Part shown: in pieces, positions 35,592 to 44,637 of the stretch
How the letters are laid out: each line of letters opens with the position of its first letter
Position numbering within the stretch: position 1 is the first letter of the stretch
From: JAVBPA01 sp031549925
Lineage (GTDB): Bacteria; Bacillota; Clostridia; Oscillospirales; CAG-272
Length of the DNA: 64,000 nt
NCBI GenBank assembly: GCA_031549925.1
Contig: JAVBPA010000030.1
Span: forward strand, 1-64,000
Direction: 5' to 3'
Notes under the pieces: model-generated
Told to the model about the DNA's origin: nothing
What the model saw: the letters and a program-made list of their open reading frames with translations, nothing else
Database searches by the model: none
Program-made: the position numbers and the translations under genes

Positions 35592-37394
35592 ATGAAGAGA
35601 AGATTATTCTGCCTGCTGCTGGCGGTGCTTATGACCCTGCCGGTTTTGGTTATGGCGGGATGTTCCGATGATGATGAGGATACTGCAACAACGAATTCGT
35701 CTTCATCTGTTAAAGCGGCAACAATAACGCTTTATTCAATATGCGAAGAAGGAACTACCGAGGAAGCAATATCAAAAGTTCAAGATGCTATTAATAAAAT
35801 AACAGAAAAAAATTTCAACACTCACGTTATACTGCGTTTATACACAGAAGATAAATATTACGAAGCCCTTGAATTAAAAATTGAAGCGATTGAAGATAAA
35901 ATCGCATTTGATGAAGCTGCTGAAGCTGCTCAAAAAATCGCCGCAAAAGCCGCAAAGGCTGCCGGGGTTACTACAACTCCTATAACGACCGAAGAAGAAA
36001 CGACAGAAAAGCCCGATGAAACGCTGGTTAATGAATTGGGTCTTGAAAAAACCAAATATCCGAAAGAAAGCGGAGATCAGCTTGATATCTTTTTGATTAC
36101 GGATATAGAGCATTATAAAGATTATGTCGATCGCGGGGTTTTGGCTACACTTGACGAAGAATTAAGTGTCAATTCAAAAATATTAGCTGATTACATATAT
36201 CCTACGTTCTTGTCAGGCGTAAAAATGAACGGTGCTACATATGCTATACCTAATAACCATACAGTGGGCGAATATGAATATTTCTTGATCAACCGCGAGT
36301 TGTTTGATAAATATTATTTCGATATAAGCAAAATAACGATCCTTGATAACCTTTCTGATTTTATAAACACTGTTGCTGATAAAGAACAGGGTTATACTCC
36401 TCTTCTGAATACAACCGAGTCTTATATCTATTATCCTACAGGTTCAAAATCTGTTTTCGCGGGATATTTGTCCGGAGTTAACGGTGCGGGAGTAGCTGCT
36501 ACACCCAGAAATTTATTCGGTCTCCGTCAGTACAAGAGTGCGGAAAATATGCTGTATGAATTAAATATGGCAGGAAATATCGGAACAGGCGAAATAACGG
36601 AAGATTCAAAATTCGGCGTTGCTATTGTTAAGGGTGATTATACTCTGAAAGAAAAATACGAAGATGATTATTATGTAGTTTCATATAAGCATCCTGTATT
36701 TGATAATAACGAAGTTTTCAGTTCCATGTATGCCGTAGGCTCATATACTAAAAACGTTTCACGCTGTATGCAAATTATAGAATCTTTTACAACAGATGAA
36801 AAATTACGAAACATATTCCAATACGGCGCTGAAAATGTGAATTATGAAATAAATTCGATTACTGGTATCGTTGATATATTAAACAATGATTATATTATGA
36901 ATCCTTTGTATACCGGTAATATGTTTAAACTTTGGATAAACAATCAAATGACAGAGGAAACTCTTGCGCTGGCTAATAATGGCTGGGAAAACGCAAAACT
37001 TCAAAATCTTGACAGTACAGTCAGCCCGTATTTAGGATTTACGATTACCGATGAACCTGTGGTTGATCCTAAAGAAGAAAAATCCGGTGAAGAAGCTTCT
37101 GAAGAAGAAAATGAAGAAGCAGTGGAATATATGAAAGTTGCCGATATATTAAAGGGTCTTGAAGTTTTATCGGATGAAATGTTTGCTAAAGCGCAGTCAT
37201 TTAAACCGGGAAGAATAACAACCGAAGACGGTGAATCTTTTGAAGTTGCCACATTATCGGAATACTACGATGTATTGGCAACAGAAATTGAAGACAATGA
37301 ATATTTTATAGCTGCAACTGATACTGAAAATCCGAATTCTCCTATCTCGCAATATAATACGTGGTATACTACGCTTTACGGACCGAACGAATAA
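35592..37394 (+). CDS. Extracellular solute-binding lipoprotein
   Basis: A 600-residue secreted protein. The signal peptide ends in a lipobox LVMAGC with the modified cysteine at residue 24, followed by an acidic and Ser/Thr-rich linker. The body has the pattern of family 1 extracellular solute-binding proteins (TLYSICEEGTTEE, DIFLITD, a C-terminal aromatic-rich region). An Ala/Lys and Thr/Glu-rich low-complexity insertion is at about 115-145. No ABC permease genes are adjacent, so the partner transporter is elsewhere. Its ligand, probably a sugar, is unknown. Confidence 0.83.
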   Translation: MKRRLFCLLLAVLMTLPVLVMAGCSDDDEDTATTNSSSSVKAATITLYSICEEGTTEEAISKVQDAINKITEKNFNTHVILRLYTEDKYYEALELKIEAIEDKIAFDEAAEAAQKIAAKAAKAAGVTTTPITTEEETTEKPDETLVNELGLEKTKYPKESGDQLDIFLITDIEHYKDYVDRGVLATLDEELSVNSKILADYIYPTFLSGVKMNGATYAIPNNHTVGEYEYFLINRELFDKYYFDISKITILDNLSDFINTVADKEQGYTPLLNTTESYIYYPTGSKSVFAGYLSGVNGAGVAATPRNLFGLRQYKSAENMLYELNMAGNIGTGEITEDSKFGVAIVKGDYTLKEKYEDDYYVVSYKHPVFDNNEVFSSMYAVGSYTKNVSRCMQIIESFTTDEKLRNIFQYGAENVNYEINSITGIVDILNNDYIMNPLYTGNMFKLWINNQMTEETLALANNGWENAKLQNLDSTVSPYLGFTITDEPVVDPKEEKSGEEASEEENEEAVEYMKVADILKGLEVLSDEMFAKAQSFKPGRITTEDGESFEVATLSEYYDVLATEIEDNEYFIAATDTENPNSPISQYNTWYTTLYGPNE

Positions 37395-37416
37395 ATATAA
37401 TAAAAATATAAATTTT

Positions 37417-37450
37417 AGGGCGGATTTAATTTATCTGCCCTTTATTGTTT
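37417..37450 (+). terminator. Rho-independent terminator after the lipoprotein gene
   Basis: AGGGCGGA pairs with TCTGCCCT (8 bp with one G-U pair, 10-base loop) and is followed by TTATTGTTTT, 23 bases after the stop codon. Confidence 0.7.
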
Positions 37451-37552
37451 TATGTTAAAATGTAAATAAAATTGTTCTTTTTGAAATCAATATTGATTCA
37501 TTAAAACATTAAATATTTCGCAAAAAATAAATAATAAAAACGGAAGTGTAAA

Positions 37553-38656
37553 ATGAATTTTAATTTTTATATGCCTGTAAAAATAATATCAGGAAAAAGT
37601 TGTGTAACAAAAAATAAAGAAAGTTTTCGCATGGGCAAAAAATGTATGATTGTAACCGGTAAAAATTCTGCTCGTTTAAGCGGAGCTTTACAGGATGTTA
37701 TCGATATATTGAAAGATTTAAAAATAGAATATTGTATATATGATAAAATAAACGAAAACCCGCTTGTTTCAGTATGTGAAGAAGGCGGAAAAACCTCTTT
37801 TGATTTTTCTGCGGAATTTATAATAGGAATCGGGGGAGGTTCGGCAATTGATGCGGCAAAAGCTATTGCCGCTTTTTCCGCGGACAATAAAATAAAAGGC
37901 GAATCATTATTTGACAATGCAATAGAAGGAATACCGATAATAGCAATACCAACAACGGCAGGTACGGGAAGTGAAGTTAATAATTATTCGATTTTATCTC
38001 TTGACGGGCAAAATAAAAAACGTACTTTTAAATCTCCGAATTCTTATCCTAAAATAGCTTTTTTGGATGCTTCATATACAGAAAGTATGAATGATAAATA
38101 TACTCTTTCCACAGCTTTGGATGCTTTTTGTCATTGCATTGAATCGTATATGTCACCAAAGTCTACGGCTTTGAGCGAAATGAATGCGGTATTTGCGGCT
38201 AATAATATATACAATATTTTAAAAAAGGGAATAGAACAAATCACTTTCGAAGACAGAGAAATATTATTATACTCAGCTTGCGCCGCGGGAATCTCAATAG
38301 GCGAAACAGGAACCGGTTTTCCGCATCCGATGGGATATAATTTGACAATGTTTTATAATGTTCCTCATGGATTCGCATGTGCTGCATTTATCGGTGAATT
38401 TATTAAATATTCTTCAATGAATTTATCGGGAGCAGAAAAAATCAATAAATTTGCATATGATTCAAAATTAAATTTAAATGAAATCATTTCTTTTATTCCT
38501 TCACTTGCGTTTTCTGCATCAGAGATTAATATAAAATTAAAAGATGAAGAAATTTATGTTTTTATTGAAAAAGTAAAAACTGCGGCAAATTTTAAAAATA
38601 ATCCTTACATAATAAATGAAAATGAAATTAAAGATATTTATAAGCTGTTATTTTAA
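37553..38656 (+). CDS. Iron-containing alcohol dehydrogenase
   Basis: A 367-residue group III dehydrogenase of normal length. The NAD-binding GIGGGSAIDAAKAI, PTTAGTGSEV, and the metal ligands in DAFCHCIE and FPHPMGYN...PHG are all present. Members reduce aldehydes or oxidise alcohols, for example butanol or propanediol. GGAAGTG lies before the ATG. It stands alone between two terminators, so the substrate cannot be inferred from neighbours. Confidence 0.92.
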   Translation: MNFNFYMPVKIISGKSCVTKNKESFRMGKKCMIVTGKNSARLSGALQDVIDILKDLKIEYCIYDKINENPLVSVCEEGGKTSFDFSAEFIIGIGGGSAIDAAKAIAAFSADNKIKGESLFDNAIEGIPIIAIPTTAGTGSEVNNYSILSLDGQNKKRTFKSPNSYPKIAFLDASYTESMNDKYTLSTALDAFCHCIESYMSPKSTALSEMNAVFAANNIYNILKKGIEQITFEDREILLYSACAAGISIGETGTGFPHPMGYNLTMFYNVPHGFACAAFIGEFIKYSSMNLSGAEKINKFAYDSKLNLNEIISFIPSLAFSASEINIKLKDEEIYVFIEKVKTAANFKNNPYIINENEIKDIYKLLF

Positions 38657-38693
38657 TAATATTATTTTATAATGTTTACATAAAGAAATAAAC

Positions 38694-38723
38694 ACAAAAA
38701 AACAGGAGGTTTTATCCTCCTGT
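38694..38723 (-). terminator. Rho-independent terminator after the Gfo/Idh/MocA gene
   Basis: On the minus strand an 8-bp GC-rich perfect stem (ACAGGAGG with CCTCCTGT, 6-base loop) is followed by a T-run, 22 bases past the stop codon at 38746. Confidence 0.85.
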
Positions 38724-38745
38724 AAATGATTGGAAAATGTTTATT

Positions 38746-39729
38746 TTATCTTACAACAATAGTGTTTGTCGAATCACCTATGTAAGCATTTTCTAACAAT
38801 TCTGTCAAAGCTAAAGCGTCGTCTATGCCGAGTCCTTCGGGAGAACCTGTACCATTTATACATGCGTCAACAAATTGAAGCAGAGGTATGGGTTTCGGAC
38901 GGGGGAGAGAAGGAGATATAAATCCGTCAATATAGGGAGCGATTTTTGTGGAGCGGAATTTAACATCTCCGCCGACACAAATCAAACAGCCTTCTGTTCC
39001 GTATAATTCGATAACTTCTGGAGCTCCGTATACGATAAAAGAAGTTTCGCCTACGCCTATAATTCCGTCGTTAAATTCTGCTATAGCAACGGCGTTTTCA
39101 TCGATTTTTGAACCCATAGGAGCTGTAAACATACCGGTTATACGTTTCGGTTTACCGCAAAGATATGCCAGTGTGTATACAGGATGGCAACCCAAATCCA
39201 TCATTGCACCGCCTGCGGTTTCTTCCTTGTTATACCAATAAGCAGGTAGCCAGTTCCCGCTTACACCGTTGTGACCATTGCGTATTCTGACATAATTTAA
39301 TTTCCCGAATGCGCCTTCCGCAATCATCTTTTTAGCGAATTGTATAATTCCTGTTCCGCGCATAGGATAAGATATTACAAATGTTACACCGTTTCTTACG
39401 ACAGCTTCTTTTATCAGTTCGCATTCCGCAAGAGTCGGAGCAAGGGCTTTTTCTGTAAATATATGTTTTTTTGCGTTGGCGGCTTTTATAATTGGTTCGC
39501 AGTGTTTTGTCGTCGCTATATCACATATAACGGCTTCAATATCATCGCGTTTTAATAACTCGTCAAGGCAGGGGTAAAATTCAACTCCAAGTTTTTCAGC
39601 CCAGGCTTTGCCGCGTTCGCAATCGTCGTCCCAAACGGCTTTGATATTAACTTTGCCGGATTTTAACAATTCATTTGCATATCCTTCCGCGTGTACATGC
39701 CATTTACTTAACATAGCTACATTTAACAT
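38746..39729 (-). CDS. Gfo/Idh/MocA family NAD(P)-dependent oxidoreductase
   Basis: A 327-residue sugar-dehydrogenase-type protein. An N-terminal Rossmann domain (strand LNVAMLS, then KHIFTEKALAPT with the conserved EK pair) precedes the C-terminal substrate domain, including DLGCHPVYTLAYL. The first glycine motif is unusual: it has MLSKWHVHAEG in place of GxGxxG, a variant seen in one subgroup of the family. GGAGG precedes the ATG. It is divergently placed to the YigZ gene and is terminated by a strong hairpin. Its substrate is likely a sugar or inositol derivative. Confidence 0.88.
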   Translation of the reverse strand: MLNVAMLSKWHVHAEGYANELLKSGKVNIKAVWDDDCERGKAWAEKLGVEFYPCLDELLKRDDIEAVICDIATTKHCEPIIKAANAKKHIFTEKALAPTLAECELIKEAVVRNGVTFVISYPMRGTGIIQFAKKMIAEGAFGKLNYVRIRNGHNGVSGNWLPAYWYNKEETAGGAMMDLGCHPVYTLAYLCGKPKRITGMFTAPMGSKIDENAVAIAEFNDGIIGVGETSFIVYGAPEVIELYGTEGCLICVGGDVKFRSTKIAPYIDGFISPSLPRPKPIPLLQFVDACINGTGSPEGLGIDDALALTELLENAYIGDSTNTIVVR

Positions 39730-39883
39730 TTTAAACCTCCGATATTAATATAATAAATTTACTTAAATATAAAGCTTTGAAACTATATGTTTTAAACACA
39801 ACTTTATAAGATAACCTTTAAAGATTCGCTTTAGGTTTGATAAACAAATTATAACACATAATAAACAATTTTCAAGTATCAAA

Positions 39884-40543
39884 ATGGTAAAAAAGAAAAA
39901 TAATATTCAAAAAAACGAAATATCAAAAGATTCATATAAAACTTTGGAAAAGAAAGCTTCAATTCAAATAACCGAAAAAAAATCTATATTTATCGGTTAT
40001 GCTTCACCTGTTAAAAATGAAGAAGAAGCAATTGATTTTTTGAAAAATATAAAAGAAAAGCATATTGACGCAAGTCATAATGTATACGCATATATAATAG
40101 GTCAAAACATAACACGTTGTTCCGACGACGGAGAACCCTCCGGTACCGCCGGATTACCGGTATTGGATGTAATAAAAAAGAACGGAATTACGGGAACGAT
40201 AATAGTAGTGACCCGTTATTTCGGAGGAATATTACTGGGAGCCGGAAATCTAACAAGAATGTATTCCGCAGCTGCGGCAGCCGTTGTTGCCGAAGCTAAA
40301 ATCGCCGAATATGTCAAATATTTGTTATTTGATATATCCTGCAATTATTCCGATCATGGTAAAATTGAATATGAAGTTCCGAAATTTGGTGTTGTTATAA
40401 AAAATAAAATATTTAACGAAGATGTCATATTATCAGCTTCCGTAAAAGAAACAGAATTCGAAAGCTTTAATATATTTTTAAAAAATTTAACATCGGGAAG
40501 AGCGGCTGTAAAATTAAAAGGTACCGAGTACGGAAAGAATTGA
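39884..40543 (+). CDS. YigZ / IMPACT family protein
   Basis: A 219-residue YigZ-like protein. The conserved CSDDGEPSGTAGLPVL and VTRYFGGILLGAGNL motifs occupy residues 83-125 of the first domain, followed by the DUF1949 domain. Bacterial members bind nucleic acid or ribosomes, and their role is not settled; a eukaryotic relative, IMPACT, acts on the Gcn2 pathway. A Lys-rich N-terminus of about 25 residues precedes the domain. No good ribosome binding site precedes the ATG. Confidence 0.88.
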   Translation: MVKKKNNIQKNEISKDSYKTLEKKASIQITEKKSIFIGYASPVKNEEEAIDFLKNIKEKHIDASHNVYAYIIGQNITRCSDDGEPSGTAGLPVLDVIKKNGITGTIIVVTRYFGGILLGAGNLTRMYSAAAAAVVAEAKIAEYVKYLLFDISCNYSDHGKIEYEVPKFGVVIKNKIFNEDVILSASVKETEFESFNIFLKNLTSGRAAVKLKGTEYGKN

Positions 40544-40546
40544 AGC

Positions 40547-40985
40547 ATGGTTTTTATAAAAAAAAATTACTAAAGATAATTATTTGGAATGTTTAAATTT
40601 AAACGTATCAGAAGCGCAAAACGCATTTGTGGCTTCAAATATGTTTTCCCTTGCGCAGGCTTGGGTGTATTACGAAACCGCTTATCCATTTGCAATATAC
40701 AGCGATGATATAATGGTCGGTTTTATTATGTTGGGTTATTATGAGAAAAAAAGTATTTATAATATTTGGAGATTCATGATAGATGAAAAATATCAGAGAA
40801 AAGGATATGGAAAAGCTACTTTGCTTTTAGCTGTTAAATAACTTGAAAAAGAATTTAAAATAAAAAAGATTTATTTATCATTTGTTCATAATAATTATAT
40901 CGCGGAAAAATTGTATTCCAGTTGCGGATTTGTGAAAACAGGTAAAAAGGAGAACGATGAAATAGAGATGTGCTTGGAATTGTAA
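40547..40985 (+). pseudogene. GNAT family acetyltransferase, broken by a frameshift and an in-frame TAA
   Basis: Starting at the ATG at 40547, reading MVFIKK reaches a run of nine A (40558-40566) after which this frame stops. With eight A the frame continues as ITKDNYLE and runs through a good GNAT domain (QRKGYGKATLLL) to a TAA at 40839-40841. The same frame continues immediately as LEKEFKIKK, then NNYIAEKLYSSCGF, the normal GNAT C-terminus, to a TAA at 40983-40985. Two lesions in one short gene point to decay, or to errors in the sequence. Without them it would be about 145 residues. Confidence 0.75.
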
Positions 40986-41106
40986 AAAATAAAAATTAAA
41001 AGATTGAACCTTTTTATGAAAATTTCCGACTTTATATTATAAGAGCCTGTTAATTCTGGTTTATGATGATTTTAAAAATTATATTATTTTGTTCGGAGCT
41101 TGTATA

Positions 41107-42480
41107 ATGAATCAAAACGAAAATTGGGAAAGAGAGATAGAAAAGATAAAAATATCAATCGAAAGATTAATATTTTATAAAATTTCATCAAAAGAAGACG
41201 CTGAAGACGTGCTGCAGAACGTTTTATTATCTTCTTTTAAAAATTATTCATCTCAAAAAAATAATACTCAGTTTAAAAATTGGGTTCTTGGTATTGCGCG
41301 GAACAAAATAAATGATTATTACAGAGAAAAAAGCAAACAAAACAATAATGAAATTTTGACAGATTGTACCGATAAAATAAAAAGTAAAAATTATTATAAC
41401 AGCATAAAACAAACAGTTTATTATACTTTGGAAAAACTTGATTATAATGATGCTGAAATTTTATACAGATATTATTTTATAGGTGAAAGCATAGCGGAAA
41501 TAGCGGCTTTTTACGGTATACCGCAAGGTACTGCAAAAAGCAGAATGTTTTACGCGAAAAAGAATTTTCGTGATAAATATCCTGATAATAATCATAAAAT
41601 AAAAGATTCCGGTTTTACAAGCTATAAAAAATATAAAAAGGATGATGATAAATTGGCTATAAATTATAAACTTCCGCCGAAAATTCCGGATTATAAAATT
41701 ATCCGCGAAACAAACAAAGAACCGTTTTCCGTAAAATGGGAAGAGGTTTTGGGATGGTTTATAACCCCGAAACTCGGAGAAAAAATATCATGGGCGATGT
41801 ATGATTTTCCAAAAAAAGAAAGAACCGAATATGTTGAAATGGAAGTGACGGGAAAAGCGGAAGTACATGATATTGAAGGTGTTGAAATAATATCAACAGA
41901 ATATGATCCGGCGGAGCATAATAAAACAGAAAATAATCCTGTTATAAGAAATTTTGTTATGCAATTAACAGATGATTACAGCCGTATATTATTAGAATCA
42001 CACACGGAATTTGGTATAAAAAAAATATATACCTTTTTAGACGGAGATAAATTTTTAAATAACTGGGGATTAAGTGAAGATAATATTGGTAAAGAAGTTA
42101 ATATAAAATGTAAAAATATAATAAAACGTCCGCACGAAAATAATACAGATAATAAGATTTATATACAAAAGGAGTATATGAACGGCAAAACTGTTAATAT
42201 ATTTGATATTGTAGGCTCTTATAATGTAGAAATTGCAAATAAATCATATGAAACCATATGTATAATGGATATAGAATTGTATAACAGCGGAGTAGCGGCG
42301 GAACAGTTTATCGATAGAAACGGAAAAACGATTTTATGGAGAAGGTTTAATCGTGATGATTGGGCAATATCGAAATATAAAGTTCGTTGGAGCGAAAAAT
42401 TTCCGGAAAATGAAAAACTATATATAAATGATGAATTGTATATCCATTGGTATGATTGTATAACCGATTATATTATATAA
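41107..42480 (+). CDS. ECF-type RNA polymerase sigma factor with large C-terminal domain
   Basis: A 457-residue protein. The first 165 residues are an ECF sigma factor: sigma-2 with SSKEDAEDVLQNVLLSSF and WVLGIARNKINDYYRE, sigma-4 with IAEIAAFYGIPQGTAKSR. After a Lys-rich linker at about 160-190 follows a domain of about 270 residues, rich in Trp and acidic residues (GWFITPKLGEKISWA, FNRDDWAIS, HWYDCITDYI). I cannot assign it. The ATG at 41107 has GGAG at the right distance, whereas a TTG at 41089 does not. No anti-sigma gene is nearby, so the C-terminal domain may be the control element. Confidence 0.82.
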   Translation: MNQNENWEREIEKIKISIERLIFYKISSKEDAEDVLQNVLLSSFKNYSSQKNNTQFKNWVLGIARNKINDYYREKSKQNNNEILTDCTDKIKSKNYYNSIKQTVYYTLEKLDYNDAEILYRYYFIGESIAEIAAFYGIPQGTAKSRMFYAKKNFRDKYPDNNHKIKDSGFTSYKKYKKDDDKLAINYKLPPKIPDYKIIRETNKEPFSVKWEEVLGWFITPKLGEKISWAMYDFPKKERTEYVEMEVTGKAEVHDIEGVEIISTEYDPAEHNKTENNPVIRNFVMQLTDDYSRILLESHTEFGIKKIYTFLDGDKFLNNWGLSEDNIGKEVNIKCKNIIKRPHENNTDNKIYIQKEYMNGKTVNIFDIVGSYNVEIANKSYETICIMDIELYNSGVAAEQFIDRNGKTILWRRFNRDDWAISKYKVRWSEKFPENEKLYINDELYIHWYDCITDYII

Positions 42481-42485
42481 ACTAT

Positions 42486-42639
42486 AAAAAAACAGATATT
42501 TGATTATCTCTTGCCATTTATTCCGAATTTATTGAATTATAATTTATTTATAAAATTCTATAAATATAAAAAAATCAATTCATTCATATAAAAATGATTT
42601 TTTAGAATCGTTTAAGCAGGGGATACTATATCTGTTTTT
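42486..42639. repeat. About 150-base element with imperfect terminal inverted repeats
   Basis: AAAAACAGATAT at 42488-42499 recurs inverted at 42628-42639, and similarity continues inward with gaps (left arm ends CTCTTGCC, right arm in reverse ends CCCCTGC), giving about 25-base imperfect arms. An inner AT-rich hairpin sits at 42569-42603. The interior has no gene. It could be a small mobile remnant or a long-loop terminator for the sigma factor gene. Confidence 0.42.
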
Positions 42640-42767
42640 ATAATTATATCAAAATATTTTATAAAAATATTAAATGCAAATAGAACCATATTTTTAAATT
42701 TAATTTTATATTTGCGCATTTTCCATTTCTTACTGTATCGGTTTTTGGCAGATGTGCGGTAAAAGTA

Positions 42768-42794
42768 TTGACATATACTAAATAATAATATAAA
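42768..42794 (+). promoter_or_regulatory. Possible promoter of the membrane-anchored protein gene
   Basis: Perfect TTGACA (42768-42773) with TATAAA (42789-42794), spaced by 15 bases, slightly short. Other TATAAT-like words follow, so the true -10 is uncertain. Confidence 0.42.
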
Positions 42795-42830
42795 CTATAT
42801 ATAATAAATATAATGATTTGATATATAAAT

Positions 42831-43922
42831 ATGGTAAAAAATATGCGTGGAATAAAAATAAGATGGATCCTATGCTTTATAATTGCCGCTCTCACAATTA
42901 ATACAATATTATTTTTGCTATTTACTTTAAATGGATTTAATTATATATATAAAGCCGGAGTTATATTAAACATAAAAGAAATTAATACAGAATATAAAAA
43001 TGACATCGATTATTCATATTTCAATTATGATATCAAAAAAAATAAAATATTTATTTTAAAAAACAATATAAAAATTGACGAAACACAAAAACTATTTGAT
43101 AAATCTGAATTTTTAATAAATTTTTTATCCTATGTTAATGCAAATAAAGATGTTTATTATATAATTGATGATGTGAGTTTTTCCGCTGGTTGTATACTTA
43201 ATTTGTATATAAACAGCGGTGACAGAAGTATGCTTGATGCGGTATTTTTTGAAAACAAAGATGATGCGAAAATAAAATATTATGAAAAATTGTACGAATA
43301 TAATAATAATCTTCAAGAAAATAAACGTTTGACATTATACGGGATTAATTCAGAAACACGGGGCAGTGTTTACGCGACATATTATATCGATTATTTACTT
43401 AATAAAGTCGAACATAAAATAAAACCGGCTGCTATATTTGATAAATTATTTGCTTCACGCGATGATTTATATAAATACTTCAATGACATCAGATTGTCAA
43501 TCGATAAAAATGAATTGCTTTATAAAGAGTTATTTGTTGAAGATTATTTTTATTTTAATCTAATTATAAATAATTATTTTACAATAAATTATAATGAAGA
43601 ACAAAAAATACAAACGCAAGCTTTAAATTTTATTAAAATTTACCAAAAAAATAATAAAGGTAAATATTTCGGTATATTCAATGATTCTTCGTTTATCGAT
43701 ATAGCATATGTTTTATACGGTAATATTGAGGACAGAGTTAATATTATAGATATAATCAATGATAATTGGTTTGAAAATAAAAAAGGGAAAATTTACGCTG
43801 TTAATAACAATAAACTTGAATATATAAAAAAACATCAAAAATATTTATATTCATTATATAATTCGGAAACAAATGATTTAAATGATAAATTAAGCGGTGT
43901 ATATTTTTTAATTAATGATTAA
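42831..43922 (+). CDS. Unrecognised membrane-anchored protein
   Basis: A 363-residue protein I do not recognise. One membrane segment at about 13-35 follows a basic start (MRGIKIRW from a second ATG at 42843), so the rest should be outside the cell. It is very rich in Asn, Lys, Ile, Tyr and Asp, with alternating alpha/beta segments and a hydrophobic strand near 285-300 (YFGIFNDSSFIDIAYVLYG). No lipobox, catalytic motif or Cys pattern is seen. No ribosome binding site precedes either ATG. It overlaps the GNAT gene by 8 bases and may be co-translated with it. Confidence 0.65.
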   Translation: MVKNMRGIKIRWILCFIIAALTINTILFLLFTLNGFNYIYKAGVILNIKEINTEYKNDIDYSYFNYDIKKNKIFILKNNIKIDETQKLFDKSEFLINFLSYVNANKDVYYIIDDVSFSAGCILNLYINSGDRSMLDAVFFENKDDAKIKYYEKLYEYNNNLQENKRLTLYGINSETRGSVYATYYIDYLLNKVEHKIKPAAIFDKLFASRDDLYKYFNDIRLSIDKNELLYKELFVEDYFYFNLIINNYFTINYNEEQKIQTQALNFIKIYQKNNKGKYFGIFNDSSFIDIAYVLYGNIEDRVNIIDIINDNWFENKKGKIYAVNNNKLEYIKKHQKYLYSLYNSETNDLNDKLSGVYFLIND

Positions 43923-44637
43923 AAGGAAGTACGGTATATTGTTTATTTTAGAGGATGATTACGCGCTGACAAATAAACTTGATGTGATTATACCTATAAT
44001 AATCAGATATTCAAAAACTCAAATAGAAATATCAGCGTATGATTCCTATATGGATACAGCTCGCGAATATTTTAATTTATTTGAAAATAATGATTTTTTA
44101 TCGGATAAATCACTCGATTGGCTTCACGAACGGATCGGGCAAAAAACGTATGATTACGGTTATGTTCCTGATGAAAATCATAAATACGAATGGCATTATA
44201 TATTTACGGCGGATAAAAATACTAGAATTAATTATGATAAAATATTAAAGTCCACAAAACAACTAACTCTAAATGACGATGAAGATAAATATTTAACGGA
44301 AACTAAATTGAATTTACCCGATAATTTATATGATACATACGAATATTCGGCTTTTGGGACTTTTATCGATGATAAAATAGTATCAGTGTGCAGCGAAAAT
44401 TCTCATTACTGTGATGACGATGAATCAGAAGTTGGAATTGAAACTGCTCCGGATTACCGCTGTAAAGGTTTTGCTGTTTCAAATCTCGCTGCTCAAACAG
44501 AATTTTTACTAAAAAAAAGTATTTCCAAAATATATTATCATTGCAGCAGGTTTAATATCGCTTCAATTAAAACGGCTGAATCCGCCGGATATTGCAACAT
44601 AGGTAAAAATTATTATTATTATGCTTATTTAAAATAA
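43915..44637 (+). CDS. GNAT acetyltransferase with N-terminal extension
   Basis: A 240-residue protein. The C-terminal 90 residues are a GNAT domain: VSVCSENSHYC, then ETAPDYRCKGFAVSNLAAQ as the acetyl-CoA loop (CKGFA for the usual GxGxA, missing the first Gly) and NIASIKTAESAGY. The N-terminal 140 residues resemble the extended GNAT_acetyltran form. The ATG at 43915 overlaps the previous gene; AAAGGAAG instead favours a TTG at 43939. Acceptor unknown. Confidence 0.72.
   Translation: MIKRKYGILFILEDDYALTNKLDVIIPIIIRYSKTQIEISAYDSYMDTAREYFNLFENNDFLSDKSLDWLHERIGQKTYDYGYVPDENHKYEWHYIFTADKNTRINYDKILKSTKQLTLNDDEDKYLTETKLNLPDNLYDTYEYSAFGTFIDDKIVSVCSENSHYCDDDESEVGIETAPDYRCKGFAVSNLAAQTEFLLKKSISKIYYHCSRFNIASIKTAESAGYCNIGKNYYYYAYLK

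Larger units (their letters stand above)
42481..42830. other. 350-base intergenic region: inverted-repeat element and a promoter
   Basis: It holds the inverted-repeat element (42486-42639), about 125 bases of AT-rich DNA with no recognised feature, and a possible promoter at 42768-42794 for the membrane protein gene. Confidence 0.5.

Noticed and set aside
36990..37260. Minus-strand frame opposite the lipoprotein gene (37001-37252)
   Set aside because: It is Ser-rich antisense sequence mirroring the acidic codons of the lipoprotein; no start signal.
26557..40985. Use of a variant genetic code in which TAA is sense
   Set aside because: Most genes here, including gap, rpoD and dnaG, end at TAA where their families normally end, so reassignment is not possible.
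42569..42603. Independent terminator hairpin (AAAAAATCA with TGATTTTTT)
   Set aside because: It is only A-T paired with a 17-base loop and is better described as part of the inverted-repeat element.
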